The position numbers were made by a program, and so were the translations under genes. Under the pieces are notes generated by a model. It worked only from the letters and a program-made list of their open reading frames with translations. It had not been told where the DNA came from and did no database searches. Below are positions 8,382-17,032 of a stretch of 64,000 bases of DNA, piece after piece. Source of the stretch: Mycolicibacterium poriferae (GTDB lineage: Bacteria > Actinomycetota > Actinomycetes > Mycobacteriales > Mycobacteriaceae); contig NZ_AP022570.1 in assembly GCF_010728325.1 (NCBI RefSeq), forward strand, positions 2,418,001 through 2,482,000. The letters run 5' to 3'. Position 1 is the stretch's first letter, and each line of letters begins with the position of its first letter.

Positions 8382-9235
8382 CCGGACAGGCACCCCCGAG
8401 GGTCAGCCCGAAAGTGATCGACTGCCTGGTCAACGTCCACTTCGGCGAGACCGCCAAGCAACCCGAGTTCATGCTCAAGGTGCGCGACGACTACTTCAAG
8501 GGGCCCCAGTCACTCTACGAGCAGGTCGAGCTGCCCGCCCTGCTCGACGAGATGGACGAAAACGGCGTGACCAAGGCGATCCTGATGGACAACCTGGTCA
8601 AGCCGTCGGTGACCGCGCGCAAGTTCGCCGAGGAGCGTCCCGACCGGTTCGCGCTCGCCATCGGTGGGGTCAACCTGCTGCGCCCGGTGCCGGCGCTGGC
8701 CGAACTGGCAGCGGTGCGCAGGGATCTGCCCGTCGCCTACGCCGCGGTCGGGCCGAGCTTCTGGGGCGACGGCATGTATCCGCCCAGTGACGCGGTCTAC
8801 TACCCGCTCTACGCCAAATGTGCCGAGCTCGGGCTGCCGCTGTGCGTCAACACCGGGATCCCCGGGCCGCCGATCCCCGGAGAGGTGCAGAACCCGATCC
8901 ACCTGGACCGCGTGTGTGTGCGCTTTCCCGAGCTCAAGTTGTGCATGATCCACGGGGCCGATCCCTGGTGGGACATCGCGATCCGGTTGCTGATCAAGTA
9001 CGCCAACCTGCGCATCATGACCTCCGCATGGTCACCCAAGCGGCTGCCGGAAAGCCTGTTGCACTACATGCGCACCCGCGGCAAGACCAAGGTGATCTTC
9101 GCCTCCGACTGGCCGGTGTTGCGGCAGAGCCGCGTCGTACCCGAGGCGCTCGCACTCGAGCTGCCGCCCGACGTCCTGGACAACTATCTGTTCAACAACG
9201 CCGAGAGTTTCTTCTTCGGACAGGAGACCGATTGA
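8378..9235 (+). CDS. Amidohydrolase-2 family protein, shorter paralogue
   Basis: This is a TIM-barrel hydrolase of 285 residues when started at the GTG at 8378, which overlaps the ligase stop as GTGA. An ATG at 8333 would lengthen the overlap to 49 bp and adds a non-homologous-looking extension. Recognisable elements are VIDCLVNVHFG (metal region, residues 13-23), CMIHGADPWWD and the ASDWP motif near the end. It is about 120 residues shorter than the amidohydrolase at 5484. Two related hydrolases in one operon may act on successive intermediates or form a mixed complex; that is inference. Confidence 0.8.
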   Translation: MTGQAPPRVSPKVIDCLVNVHFGETAKQPEFMLKVRDDYFKGPQSLYEQVELPALLDEMDENGVTKAILMDNLVKPSVTARKFAEERPDRFALAIGGVNLLRPVPALAELAAVRRDLPVAYAAVGPSFWGDGMYPPSDAVYYPLYAKCAELGLPLCVNTGIPGPPIPGEVQNPIHLDRVCVRFPELKLCMIHGADPWWDIAIRLLIKYANLRIMTSAWSPKRLPESLLHYMRTRGKTKVIFASDWPVLRQSRVVPEALALELPPDVLDNYLFNNAESFFFGQETD

Positions 9236-9237
9236 GT

Positions 9238-10278
9238 ATGGACCGCTACGAACTCCGCAGGCTCGACTACAGCCTGTCCGAAGACCATCAGGCACTGCAG
9301 GCGGCCTACAAGGATTTCTTCGCCACCCGGTGCCCGATCGAGACCGTGCGTGCGGCCGAGGAATCGGGCTTCGACAAGAATCTGTGGGAGCGGCTGTGCG
9401 CCATGGGCGCAACGACCATGGCGGTGCCGGAGTCGGCCGGGGGCGATGGTGCGACGCTGGTGGATCTGACGTTGGTGGCCGAGGAGATCGGGCGATCGCT
9501 GGCCCCGGTGCCCTGGATCGACCACGTCTGCGCCGAACGGCTGCTGGCCCGGCTCGGCGCCGTGGAGGCCGACGTGGTCGACGGCACGAAACTGGTTGCC
9601 CTGGACCCGCAGCAGGACGCCGCGACGGGCAGGCGGCTGATCCCCGCCGGTTCGGTCGCTGAACAGGTGCTCGTCCGAGACGGGACCGAGATCGTCGCCC
9701 TGAGCTTCGCCTCTCGGCCGGCCCACGTGGACAACATCGGCAAGCTTCCGATGGGGTGGGTCGACCCGGCCACCGCCGACAGTCGTACCGTGCTGGCCGG
9801 CGGACCCGAAGCGCTCGCCGAATATCAGCGCGCGCTGGACGAATGGCGATTGCTCACCGGTGCGGCGCTGGTCGGGCTGGTCGAGGAGACGATGACCATC
9901 GCCGCGGAGTTCGCCAAGACGCGCTACACCCTGGGCGTGCCGATCTCGTCGCTGCAAGCCATCTCGCATCCGTTGGCCAACATCGCGATCACGGTGCAGG
10001 GCGGGCGAAACCTCGCCCGGCGCGCAGCCTGGTTCCTGGACAACGAGCCCGAGGAGCGCCGCGAGTTGGCGCCGTCGACATTCGTGTTCATGGCCGAGGA
10101 GGCGGCCAAGGCGGCGACCATGGCCGTGCACGTGCAGGGCGGACTGGGGGTGTCCGCCGAGGCCGCTGCAACGGCCTACCTGGTGCGCGCCCGGGGCTGG
10201 GCTGTCGCCGGCGGCGATCCCGCGGCCACCGCGAAGTACATCGCCACGATCGTCGCCGAGCGGGAAGGACGGAGCTGA
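9238..10278 (+). CDS. Acyl-CoA dehydrogenase, small/non-canonical subunit (FadE type)
   Basis: This is a 346-residue acyl-CoA dehydrogenase-fold protein. The N-terminal helical domain (LSEDHQALQAAYKDFF) and the C-terminal four-helix region are recognisable. The middle beta domain lacks the usual TEPxxGSD flavin-binding signature seen in its neighbour, and no obvious catalytic-base motif was found. It sits 3 bp before the second FadE. Paired FadE genes of unequal completeness are known to form alpha2beta2 enzymes in steroid degradation (for example FadE26-FadE27). The same arrangement is inferred here. The ATG at 9238 is preferred; a TTG at 9232 overlapping the previous stop is possible. Confidence 0.85.
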   Translation: MDRYELRRLDYSLSEDHQALQAAYKDFFATRCPIETVRAAEESGFDKNLWERLCAMGATTMAVPESAGGDGATLVDLTLVAEEIGRSLAPVPWIDHVCAERLLARLGAVEADVVDGTKLVALDPQQDAATGRRLIPAGSVAEQVLVRDGTEIVALSFASRPAHVDNIGKLPMGWVDPATADSRTVLAGGPEALAEYQRALDEWRLLTGAALVGLVEETMTIAAEFAKTRYTLGVPISSLQAISHPLANIAITVQGGRNLARRAAWFLDNEPEERRELAPSTFVFMAEEAAKAATMAVHVQGGLGVSAEAAATAYLVRARGWAVAGGDPAATAKYIATIVAEREGRS

Positions 10279-10281
10279 GCA

Positions 10282-11451
10282 ATGGATTTCTCCCGAGTGC
10301 AATTGTCCGACGACGACCGCAAGTTCCAGGACGACGTCCGCGCGTTTCTGAGCGAGATCGTCACCGAGGACGTCATTCGGCGCGACCGCGAGACCGGTGA
10401 CAACTTCGACGAGGGCGTGCATCTGGCGCTCGGTGCGGCCGGCTATCTGGAACGGGAATGGAAGCCGGACTCGGACAGGGCGTTCACCAGGGTGCAGCGC
10501 CGGATCTGGGAGCTGGAGAAGCGCCGCGCCCACGTGCCGTGGGTGACCTCCGGCACGACGGCGATGATCGCCCGGTCTGTGGAGAAGTTCGCCTCGCCAG
10601 AGCTCAGGGCGGAAGTGCTGCCCCGGGTCTACAGCGGGCACGTCAGGATGTGCCTGGGCTACACCGAACCCGAGGGCGGCTCGGACGTCGCCACCTGCAA
10701 GACCCGCGCGGTGCGCGACGGTGACGGCTGGATCATCAATGGCTCGAAGATGTTCACCACCGGCGCGCACAACTGTCAATACGTCTTCCTGATCACCAAC
10801 ACCGACCCGGACGCCCCGAAACACAAGAGCCTGACCATGTTCCTGGTCCCGCTCGACTCGCCGGGCGTGGAGATCCAGGGCATCCGCACCGTGGACGGAG
10901 ACCGCACCAACATCGTCTATTACAGCGACGTGCGGGTCGACGATCGCTACCGGCTGGGCGCGGTCAACGACGGCTGGACCGTGGTGCGCGAGCCGCTCAA
11001 CGCCGAGCACGGCGATGTCGACGCGGCCGACGACGGGTTGGCGGATGTGTCGATCATGATGCATCAGGCGATGTTCATGGCCGCCGCGGTGGACAAGGCC
11101 GCGCAACGGTGCGCGGTCGACGACGGCGCGGTGGCCTACCGATTGGGTCGCAGCGTCGCCCGGATGGAGGCGGCGCTGTCCGCGCCGAGCATCTTCGGCC
11201 GGGTCGCCCTCGCACAGACGATGCGCGACATCTCTCCAGATCTGATGGACCTGCTGGGCGCCGCCTCGGCGCTTCCCGACGGTGCGGACGGAGCCGCCGA
11301 TGACGGAGCGGCCGAGTACGTCTACCGGTTCGCACCGCTGGTCGGCATCTACGGCGGCACGCTCGAGGTGTTCCGGAACATGATCGCCCAGTACGTGCTG
11401 GGCCTCGGCAAGCCTGCCTACGCCGCGCCGGCGGCCAAGAAAGCGTCCTGA
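10282..11451 (+). CDS. Acyl-CoA dehydrogenase, flavin-binding subunit (FadE type)
   Basis: This 389-residue acyl-CoA dehydrogenase carries the classic YTEPEGGSDVA flavin/substrate segment (around residue 130), GWIINGSKMFTT, and the late YGGTLEVFRNMIAQ segment near the C-terminus. These enzymes introduce the alpha-beta double bond into acyl-CoA and pass electrons to ETF. With the incomplete FadE immediately upstream it probably forms a heteromeric enzyme. It is the last gene of the operon starting at 4660. The 281-bp region after it contains a tandem repeat and no gene. Confidence 0.92.
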   Translation: MDFSRVQLSDDDRKFQDDVRAFLSEIVTEDVIRRDRETGDNFDEGVHLALGAAGYLEREWKPDSDRAFTRVQRRIWELEKRRAHVPWVTSGTTAMIARSVEKFASPELRAEVLPRVYSGHVRMCLGYTEPEGGSDVATCKTRAVRDGDGWIINGSKMFTTGAHNCQYVFLITNTDPDAPKHKSLTMFLVPLDSPGVEIQGIRTVDGDRTNIVYYSDVRVDDRYRLGAVNDGWTVVREPLNAEHGDVDAADDGLADVSIMMHQAMFMAAAVDKAAQRCAVDDGAVAYRLGRSVARMEAALSAPSIFGRVALAQTMRDISPDLMDLLGAASALPDGADGAADDGAAEYVYRFAPLVGIYGGTLEVFRNMIAQYVLGLGKPAYAAPAAKKAS

Positions 11452-11483
11452 GGATCCCGCCGCGCACGGGCAGTCCGGTACGG

Positions 11484-11612
11484 CGCTTGGTCAATGTCAC
11501 CAGTTCGAGCGCCGAGTGGCCAACAGCGGTCGCTTCGTCATCGTCACCAGTTCGAGCGCCGAGTGGCCAACAGCGGTCGCTTGGTCAATGTCACCAGTTC
11601 GAGCGCCGAGTG
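11484..11612 (+). repeat. Tandem repeat, 47-bp unit, 2.7 copies
   Basis: Units start at 11484, 11531 and 11578; the third is cut after 35 bp. Unit 1 and the partial unit 3 are identical over their shared length, while unit 2 differs from unit 1 at three positions. The unit contains GTTCGAGCGCCGAGTGGCC and can form a short TGGCCAA/TTGGTCA-type stem across the junction. The size and intergenic position recall mycobacterial interspersed repeats. It lies between the FadE stop and the 3' end of the thiolase gene. Confidence 0.9.
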
Positions 11613-11732
11613 TGAACTGACGGCGAAAAGTCATGCGTGTTTTCGCACTCAGCTCACGCTCGGCGTGAGGAACTGGGCCGCTTGTTGGGCGTGGGGAACT
11701 GCGCCGCTGGCTCGGCGCGAATACCTGGGCTG

Positions 11733-12878
11733 CTATGTGCTCAGGATGGTCGCGCCCGCCGTGCCGGGTGCGCCATAGAGCTGGGCGAAACCGACCTTGG
11801 GCTCGCCGGGAATCTGGCGGTCGCCGGCCTGTCCGCGCAGTTGCCGGACGATCTCGTGGACCTGGCGCAGTCCGGAGGCGCCGATCGGTTCCCCGTTGGC
11901 CAGCAGCCCGCCGTCGGTATTGACGGGCATCGACCCGCCGATCTCCGTGGCGCCGTCGGCGAGCAATTTCTCCTGGTCGCCGTCGGCGCAGAACCCGGCT
12001 TCGGCCATGTGGATGATCTCAGCGCCGGCATCGGTGTCCTGTAACTGGATCACGTCGACGTCAGAGGGTTCGATTCCGGCCTTCTCGAACGCTGCGCGGG
12101 CGGCGTACACGGTGGGCGCCACGTCTTCGTCCACCGGGGCGAACGTCGTGTTGACCTCGTACGCACCGTATTTGCGGGTACGGACCTCGACGGCGCGCAC
12201 GAAGACGGGTTTGTCGGTGTAGCGGTGAGCGATGTCGGCCCGGCACATGATGACTGCGGCCGCCCCTTCATCAGGTGAGCAGAACATGTACTGGGTCAAC
12301 GGATAGTTCAACATCGGTGAGTTCAGCACCGCCTCTTCGGTCATCGGCTTGCGCCGGAAGGCGTTGGGGTTGCGCTCCCCGTTGCGCAGGTTCTTGGTGA
12401 CCACCTTGGCCAGCGTCTGATGGCTGATGCCGTGTTGGTGCAGGTAGCGGTTCGCCTTCATCCCGAAGAACTGGGTGGTCAGGTACTGGCCGTTCTCGGC
12501 GTACCAACTCGGCATGCCGACCAGCGACGGATCCTCGGTGAATGCGCCGCGGGGGTGTTTGTCCATGCCGACTGCGATGCCGATGTCGTAGTCGCCCAGC
12601 CGTATTCCGTCCGCACAGGCCTTGGTGGCGCTGGCTGCGGTCGCGCATGCGTTGAAGACGTTGGTGAACGGGATGCCGGACAATCCGACCATGCCGACGA
12701 TGGCGTCCGGATTGGCCACCGTCCAACTGCCGCCCACCCCGAACTGGATGTCGTTCCAGGTGATCCCCGCGTCTGACACTGCGGCGCTGATCGCGTCGAC
12801 CCCCATGTCCATCGCGGATTTGCCCTCGAACCGGCCGAACGGGTGCAGGCCGACACCGATGATCGCGACATCATGCAT
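11733..12878 (-). CDS. Thiolase / SCP2-type acetyl-CoA acetyltransferase family protein
   Basis: This 381-residue protein begins MHDVAIIGVGLHPFGRF, typical of the actinobacterial thiolase/lipid-transfer (SCPx-thiolase) group. The probable nucleophilic cysteine is in NVFNACATAASATKA (near residue 87). It ends with a GGLLANGEPIGASGLRQVHE segment carrying the GEPIGASG equivalent of the GHP motif. An AAAGGA site precedes the ATG at 12878; the open frame continues upstream to 13166 but runs through the operator and repeats. It probably performs thiolytic cleavage of a bulky 3-ketoacyl-CoA or a retro-aldol cleavage, as steroid-pathway members (Ltp) do. It is divergent from a P450 and flanked by tandem repeats on both sides. 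Confidence 0.87.
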   Translation of the reverse strand: MHDVAIIGVGLHPFGRFEGKSAMDMGVDAISAAVSDAGITWNDIQFGVGGSWTVANPDAIVGMVGLSGIPFTNVFNACATAASATKACADGIRLGDYDIGIAVGMDKHPRGAFTEDPSLVGMPSWYAENGQYLTTQFFGMKANRYLHQHGISHQTLAKVVTKNLRNGERNPNAFRRKPMTEEAVLNSPMLNYPLTQYMFCSPDEGAAAVIMCRADIAHRYTDKPVFVRAVEVRTRKYGAYEVNTTFAPVDEDVAPTVYAARAAFEKAGIEPSDVDVIQLQDTDAGAEIIHMAEAGFCADGDQEKLLADGATEIGGSMPVNTDGGLLANGEPIGASGLRQVHEIVRQLRGQAGDRQIPGEPKVGFAQLYGAPGTAGATILST

Positions 12879-12934
12879 CGTGGTGGGTCCTTTCGGGGCG
12901 GCGGATCGGTGGAACCGGTCATCGGAGATCATGC

Positions 12935-12953
12935 AACGGTAAATCTTACGGTA
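12935..12953. promoter_or_regulatory. 19-bp dyad operator, site 3 (thiolase / P450 divergent promoter)
   Basis: AACGGTAA-ATC-TTACGGTA matches the shared consensus at 13 of 16 arm positions with the same 3-bp spacer. It lies 57 bp upstream of the thiolase start and 200 bp upstream of the P450 start. Confidence 0.5.
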
Positions 12954-12980
12954 ACGCTCCCGGGATGAGAACGCGCGGAG

Positions 12981-13036
12981 GCGACCCACGGACTGGGCGT
13001 GCTGGATGGCGACCCACGGACTGGGCGTGCCGGATG
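12981..13036 (+). repeat. Tandem repeat, 28-bp unit, two copies plus a degenerate third
   Basis: Units at 12981-13008 and 13009-13036 differ at one base (GCTGGATG versus GCCGGATG at the unit end). A degenerate continuation (GCGACGCCCACAACTGGGC) follows. The unit includes GGACTGGGCGTG. It lies in the 274-bp gap between the thiolase and the P450. Confidence 0.85.
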
Positions 13037-13152
13037 GCGACGCCCACAACTGGGCTCCACCCGCGTGTGGTCCGGTGTTGCGCGCGTGCGGGGCCACCAG
13101 CAGGATAGGCTTTATCGAAAGCGCAACCGGATGGCTTACAGGAGGTGGGTGC

Positions 13153-14373
13153 ATGGTCGCCGACACCGAGCAGGAGGCCGTGGTATTCGACCCGTTCTCC
13201 GCGGATTTCTACCGGGATCCGCACGCGTTCTATCCCCGGCTGCGGGCGCAGGCGCCGGTGTTCTACAACGCCGAGTACGACTTCTACGCGCTGAGCCGCC
13301 ATGCCGATGTGGCGGCCGGGTTGAAGGACTTCACCACCTACTCGTCGGCGTACGGCGTCGATCTGGGGATGGTGCGAACCGGACAGAAGGCTCCGGCCAA
13401 GATGATCATCTCGATCGACCCGCCCGAACACCGGGTCATGCGCAGCCTGGTGAACAAGGTGTTCACGCCGCGCGCGATCAGCGCGTGGCACGACATGGTG
13501 TCCGACACCGTGGACAGATTCCTCGCGGCAGCGTCCGCCGGGCCCAGTTTCGATGTGGTGTCCGACTTCTCGGTGTACTTCCCGGTGGAGGTGATCACCC
13601 AGATGCTGGGGGTTCCAGAGGAGCGACGCCAGCAGGTCAGGCTCTGGATCGACGAATCGTTGCACCGCGAACCCGGTCAGATCGACATCTCGGAGTCCGG
13701 CAAGCAGGCGATGGCCGAGATGTGGCTGATGTACTACCAACTCATCCAGGAGCGCCGCGAAGCTCCGCGCGAAGACATGATCAGCGCCCTGATCGCCGCC
13801 GAAGTGACCCGCGACGACGGTGCAGCCGACCGGCTGCGGGACTCCGAGATCGCCGGCTTCGCGACGCTGCTCGGCGGTGCCGGCGCCGAGACGGTGACCA
13901 AACTGGTGGGCGGGGCCATCGCCACCTTCGCCCGCCATCCCGAGCAGTGGCAACAGCTGCTCGACGACCGCTCCCTGATCCCCGCGGCGGTCGACGAACT
14001 GCTGCGCTACGACGCCCCAGTGCAGTACAACGTCCGCCGGTCGACCCGCGAGGTCACGCTGCACGGGGTCACCATCCCGGCCGGTGCCCCGGTGTTCCTG
14101 CTGGGCGCCTCGGCCAACCGCGACCCCGACGCGTGGACCGCACCGGACACCTTCGACATCAACCGCGATCGCACCGAGGCGCAGAACCTGGGATTCGGCT
14201 ACGGCATCCACAGCTGCCTGGGTGCCGCGCTGGCCCGGATGGAAGCCCTGATCGCGCTGGACAAGCTGCTCGATCTGATGCCGCGCTACGACGTGCAGTG
14301 GGAGAGCTGCCGTCGCGTCAGCATGCAGAACGTCGCAGGCTACTCGCATGTCCCGGTGCGGATCCTGGCGTGA
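13153..14373 (+). CDS. Cytochrome P450
   Basis: This is a 406-residue soluble bacterial P450. The I-helix oxygen-binding motif is GGAGAETV (241-248, with Glu in place of the more usual Asp), the ExxR motif is E282-L-L-R285, and the heme loop FGYGIHSCLG has the ligand at C355. AGGAGG at 13140-13145 fixes the ATG at 13153. P450s hydroxylate hydrophobic substrates using electrons from a ferredoxin, and no ferredoxin gene is adjacent. Its promoter region is shared with the divergent thiolase and contains operator site 3. Confidence 0.93.
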   Translation: MVADTEQEAVVFDPFSADFYRDPHAFYPRLRAQAPVFYNAEYDFYALSRHADVAAGLKDFTTYSSAYGVDLGMVRTGQKAPAKMIISIDPPEHRVMRSLVNKVFTPRAISAWHDMVSDTVDRFLAAASAGPSFDVVSDFSVYFPVEVITQMLGVPEERRQQVRLWIDESLHREPGQIDISESGKQAMAEMWLMYYQLIQERREAPREDMISALIAAEVTRDDGAADRLRDSEIAGFATLLGGAGAETVTKLVGGAIATFARHPEQWQQLLDDRSLIPAAVDELLRYDAPVQYNVRRSTREVTLHGVTIPAGAPVFLLGASANRDPDAWTAPDTFDINRDRTEAQNLGFGYGIHSCLGAALARMEALIALDKLLDLMPRYDVQWESCRRVSMQNVAGYSHVPVRILA

Positions 14374-14376
14374 GGG

Positions 14377-14751
14377 TCATCGCGGGTCGATGATGTCACG
14401 CAGCCGTTCGGCGGGGAACACGGTGGCTCCCGCCGAACGTACCCGTTCGGCCAGGCCGCGGTCGGAGGTGGCGACCCGCAGCGAGGCTGGATGTGCATCG
14501 GCGACGACGAGCCGGACGATCTCGTCGTCGGCCGAATTCGGCGCGGCCGCCGCAGCGTGGGTGACGGTGAGGGCCTGTGACTCGATGGGCGGCGAAGGGG
14601 GACGTTCGAAGACGACCGTCACGTCGGCGTTCTCGCGCACTGCCCACTGTTCGAGGCATTCCACCAGTGCGCCCATCGCGGCGCGGCGGTCGCGCCACCA
14701 ACCGTCAGGACGGCAGCCGACCACGTTCATCCCGTCGACAATCCAGCGCAC
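14377..14751 (-). CDS. NYN/PIN-like domain putative ribonuclease (YacP-like)
   Basis: This is a small single-domain protein of about 124 residues. It begins (V)RWIVDGMNVVG, where the aspartate is the expected first metal ligand of the PIN-like NYN fold. It continues with SADDEIVRLV and VATSDRGLAERVRSAGATV, both typical of YacP-like NYN proteins that act on RNA. The GTG at 14751 is chosen because homologues usually start at RWIVDGMNV; an ATG at 14784 would add 11 residues. It converges on the P450 (stops 3 bp apart) and is divergent from the molybdoenzyme gene. It is probably a housekeeping gene unrelated to the catabolic units. Confidence 0.75.
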   Translation of the reverse strand: MRWIVDGMNVVGCRPDGWWRDRRAAMGALVECLEQWAVRENADVTVVFERPPSPPIESQALTVTHAAAAAPNSADDEIVRLVVADAHPASLRVATSDRGLAERVRSAGATVFPAERLRDIIDPR

Positions 14752-14795
14752 CGATTCGACACTATCCCCAACCGGTGCGTGCAAAGGTGGATGAC

Positions 14796-17018
14796 ATGGC
14801 CGACACCACCACCAACATCGAACACAAGGTGACGTTCTGCCGCATCTGTGAGCCGCTGTGCGGCATGGTCGCCACCGTCGAAGACGGTCGGCTCGTCGCG
14901 TTGCGACCCGACAGGGACCACCCGTTGTCCACCGGATTCGCTTGCCAGAAAGGCATCGCCTTCACCGAGGTGGTCAACGATGCCGACCGGGTGACCATGC
15001 CGCTGCGGCGCACTCCCGCCGGTTTCGAGCAGGTCGGCTGGAACGAAGCGCTGACCGATATCGCTGAACGGCTCTCGCGCATCGTAGGCGAGCACGGGCC
15101 GGGCGCGGTCGGCTGGTACATGGGCAATCCGGGGGCGTTCAGCTACGCCCACGTGATGTCGATCCTGGCGTTCATCAAGGGCCTGGGCCGCGGCACCCAC
15201 TTCTATACGGCCTCCTCCCAGGACACCAACAGCCGGCTGATGGCCAGTCAGCTGCTCTACGGCACCCCGATCTCGGTACCGATACCGGACCTGAACCGCA
15301 CCGGCCTTCTGGTCGTGATCGGCGCGAATCCGGTTGTGTCTCACGGCAGTTTCCTGACCGCGCCGCGGATCAAGGACCGGATGAACGACGTCGTCAAACG
15401 CGGCGGGCGGGTGGTGGTGGTCGATCCACGCCGAACCGAGACGGCGGCGGCGTTCGAATGGTGCGGGATCGTGCCGGACACCGACGCCTACCTGCTGCTG
15501 TCGCTGCTGCAGGTGATGTTCGACGAGAACCTCGTCGACGCGCGGCGGATCGGCGCGCAGGCTGACGGGCTGGGCTGGCTGCGCGCGCTGGTGGCGTCCT
15601 TTGCGCCCGAGACGACGCAGCGGCACACCGGTATCGATCCCGACGTCGTGCGCGCGCTGGCGCGAGACCTCGCCGCGACGCCGCGCGCGGCGATCTACGG
15701 GCGACTGGGCACCTGCGTCGGGCGCCACGGCACCCTGACCTCGTATCTGATCGACGTGGTCAACCTCGTGGCCGGCAACCTCGACGTACCCGGCGGCTCG
15801 GTGTTCGGCAGCCTCGGACTGCCCGGTCAGCGGCTACTGAACCTCGTGATGGGTGCCGTGCTGCGCCGCACCTACCGGCGCAGGCGTTCGCGCATCGGCG
15901 GTTTCCGCTCGGTGATCGGTTCCGAACCGGCGGCGCTGATGGCCAAGGAGATGCTCACCCCGGGGCAGCGCCAGATCCGGGCGATGTTCATCAGCGCCGG
16001 CAACCCGGTGTTGTCGGTGCCCAACGGCCCCGAGTTGGAATCAGCACTGGAGTCGGTCGAGTTGTCGGTGGCGCTGGATTTCTACCTCACCGAGACCACC
16101 GCGCACTGCGACTACGTCCTGCCGGTCACCACGATGTACGAACGCGACGATTTCCCGCTGACCTTCCAGATGTTCCAGGCCACGCCGTTCCGTCAGGCCA
16201 CCGAGGCCGTCGTCGACCCGCCCGGGCAGGCGCGCCAGGAGTGGCAGATCGTCGCCGACCTGATCGGGCGCCTGACCGGACAGTCGACGGTGTTCGCGAT
16301 GTTCGGCACGGCCAACCGGTTGCTGCGCCGGGCCGGCATCGAGTTCACGCCTCGCAGGTTCGCCGACGGCATCATCCGGGTCTGCGCGGGCGGCGACCGT
16401 TTCGGATTGCGACGCAGCGGGCTGACGTTCGACCGGCTCACCGGTGAATACGCCCACGGCAAGGTCATCGACGCAAACCTGGCCACCGGTGTCCTCGGTT
16501 CGGTGATCGGCTATCCGAAGCGCCGGATCCGGCTCGCACACGACGACATCGCCGCCGAGATCGCCGGGATGACCAGCCGCACAGAACCCGAGGGCTTTCC
16601 GCTGCGGATGATCGGCATGCGCGAAACCCGTTCGGAGAACTCGTGGATGCACAACGCGCCGTTGCTGATGCGCGGTGATCGCGGCCAGCACGGGCTGATC
16701 AACGCCGACGACGCTGCCGAACTGGACATCAGCGACGGTGACGAGGTCACGGTCAGTTCGCCGTACGGCCGGATCAGCGTCCCGGTGTGCGTGACCAAGG
16801 ACATCGTGCCCGGCGTCATCGCGGTGCCCCACGGCTGGGGTCACAAGGGGACCGGCGGGTGGCGGTTGGCCAACCGCGCAGGCGGCTCCAACGTCAACCA
16901 GCTGACCTCCAGCGACCCCGACGACGTGGAGGCGTTGTCCGGGATGGCCTGGTTGACCGGGGTGCCGGTGCGCCTCGACAAAGTGGATCCAGCCCTGGCA
17001 GTCCCCGAAAAGCTCTGA
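14796..17018 (+). CDS. Molybdopterin-dependent oxidoreductase (formate dehydrogenase/nitrate reductase-like)
   Basis: This 740-residue protein of the bis-MGD oxidoreductase family has an N-terminal [4Fe-4S] motif C15-x2-C18-x3-C22-x27-C50. It then has the pterin-binding core (MGNPGAF, VVVVDPRRTETA, GNLDVPGG) and a C-terminal MGD-dinucleotide-binding domain (HGLINADDAAELDISDGDEV). No twin-arginine signal is visible, so it is probably cytoplasmic. The substrate is unknown; no electron-transfer subunit lies next to it. The ATG at 14796 follows AAAGGTGG. The gene ends in a hairpin shared with the convergent CoA-transferase. Confidence 0.88.
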   Translation: MADTTTNIEHKVTFCRICEPLCGMVATVEDGRLVALRPDRDHPLSTGFACQKGIAFTEVVNDADRVTMPLRRTPAGFEQVGWNEALTDIAERLSRIVGEHGPGAVGWYMGNPGAFSYAHVMSILAFIKGLGRGTHFYTASSQDTNSRLMASQLLYGTPISVPIPDLNRTGLLVVIGANPVVSHGSFLTAPRIKDRMNDVVKRGGRVVVVDPRRTETAAAFEWCGIVPDTDAYLLLSLLQVMFDENLVDARRIGAQADGLGWLRALVASFAPETTQRHTGIDPDVVRALARDLAATPRAAIYGRLGTCVGRHGTLTSYLIDVVNLVAGNLDVPGGSVFGSLGLPGQRLLNLVMGAVLRRTYRRRRSRIGGFRSVIGSEPAALMAKEMLTPGQRQIRAMFISAGNPVLSVPNGPELESALESVELSVALDFYLTETTAHCDYVLPVTTMYERDDFPLTFQMFQATPFRQATEAVVDPPGQARQEWQIVADLIGRLTGQSTVFAMFGTANRLLRRAGIEFTPRRFADGIIRVCAGGDRFGLRRSGLTFDRLTGEYAHGKVIDANLATGVLGSVIGYPKRRIRLAHDDIAAEIAGMTSRTEPEGFPLRMIGMRETRSENSWMHNAPLLMRGDRGQHGLINADDAAELDISDGDEVTVSSPYGRISVPVCVTKDIVPGVIAVPHGWGHKGTGGWRLANRAGGSNVNQLTSSDPDDVEALSGMAWLTGVPVRLDKVDPALAVPEKL

Positions 17019-17032
17019 CGCGCAGCGCGTCA
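17016..17032. terminator. Compact bidirectional hairpin containing both stop codons
   Basis: TGACGCG-CAG-CGCGTCA is a perfect 7-bp dyad with a 3-nt loop. Its left arm begins with the TGA of the + strand oxidoreductase (17016-17018). Its right arm ends with the complement of the TGA of the minus-strand CoA-transferase (17030-17032). Convergent genes therefore share one stem that probably terminates both. Confidence 0.7.

Noticed and set aside
9184..11106. A 640-codon open frame on the minus strand
   Set aside because: It is antisense to the two FadE genes. Its translation is rich in His, Arg, Gly and Val without motifs, typical of GC-rich antisense frames.
11484..11612. CRISPR array
   Set aside because: The copies are directly adjacent with no unique spacers and there are no cas genes, so it is a simple tandem repeat.
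13006..13152. N-terminal extension of the P450 at 13153
   Set aside because: The frame is open upstream but covers a tandem repeat, and AGGAGG sits just before the ATG at 13153.
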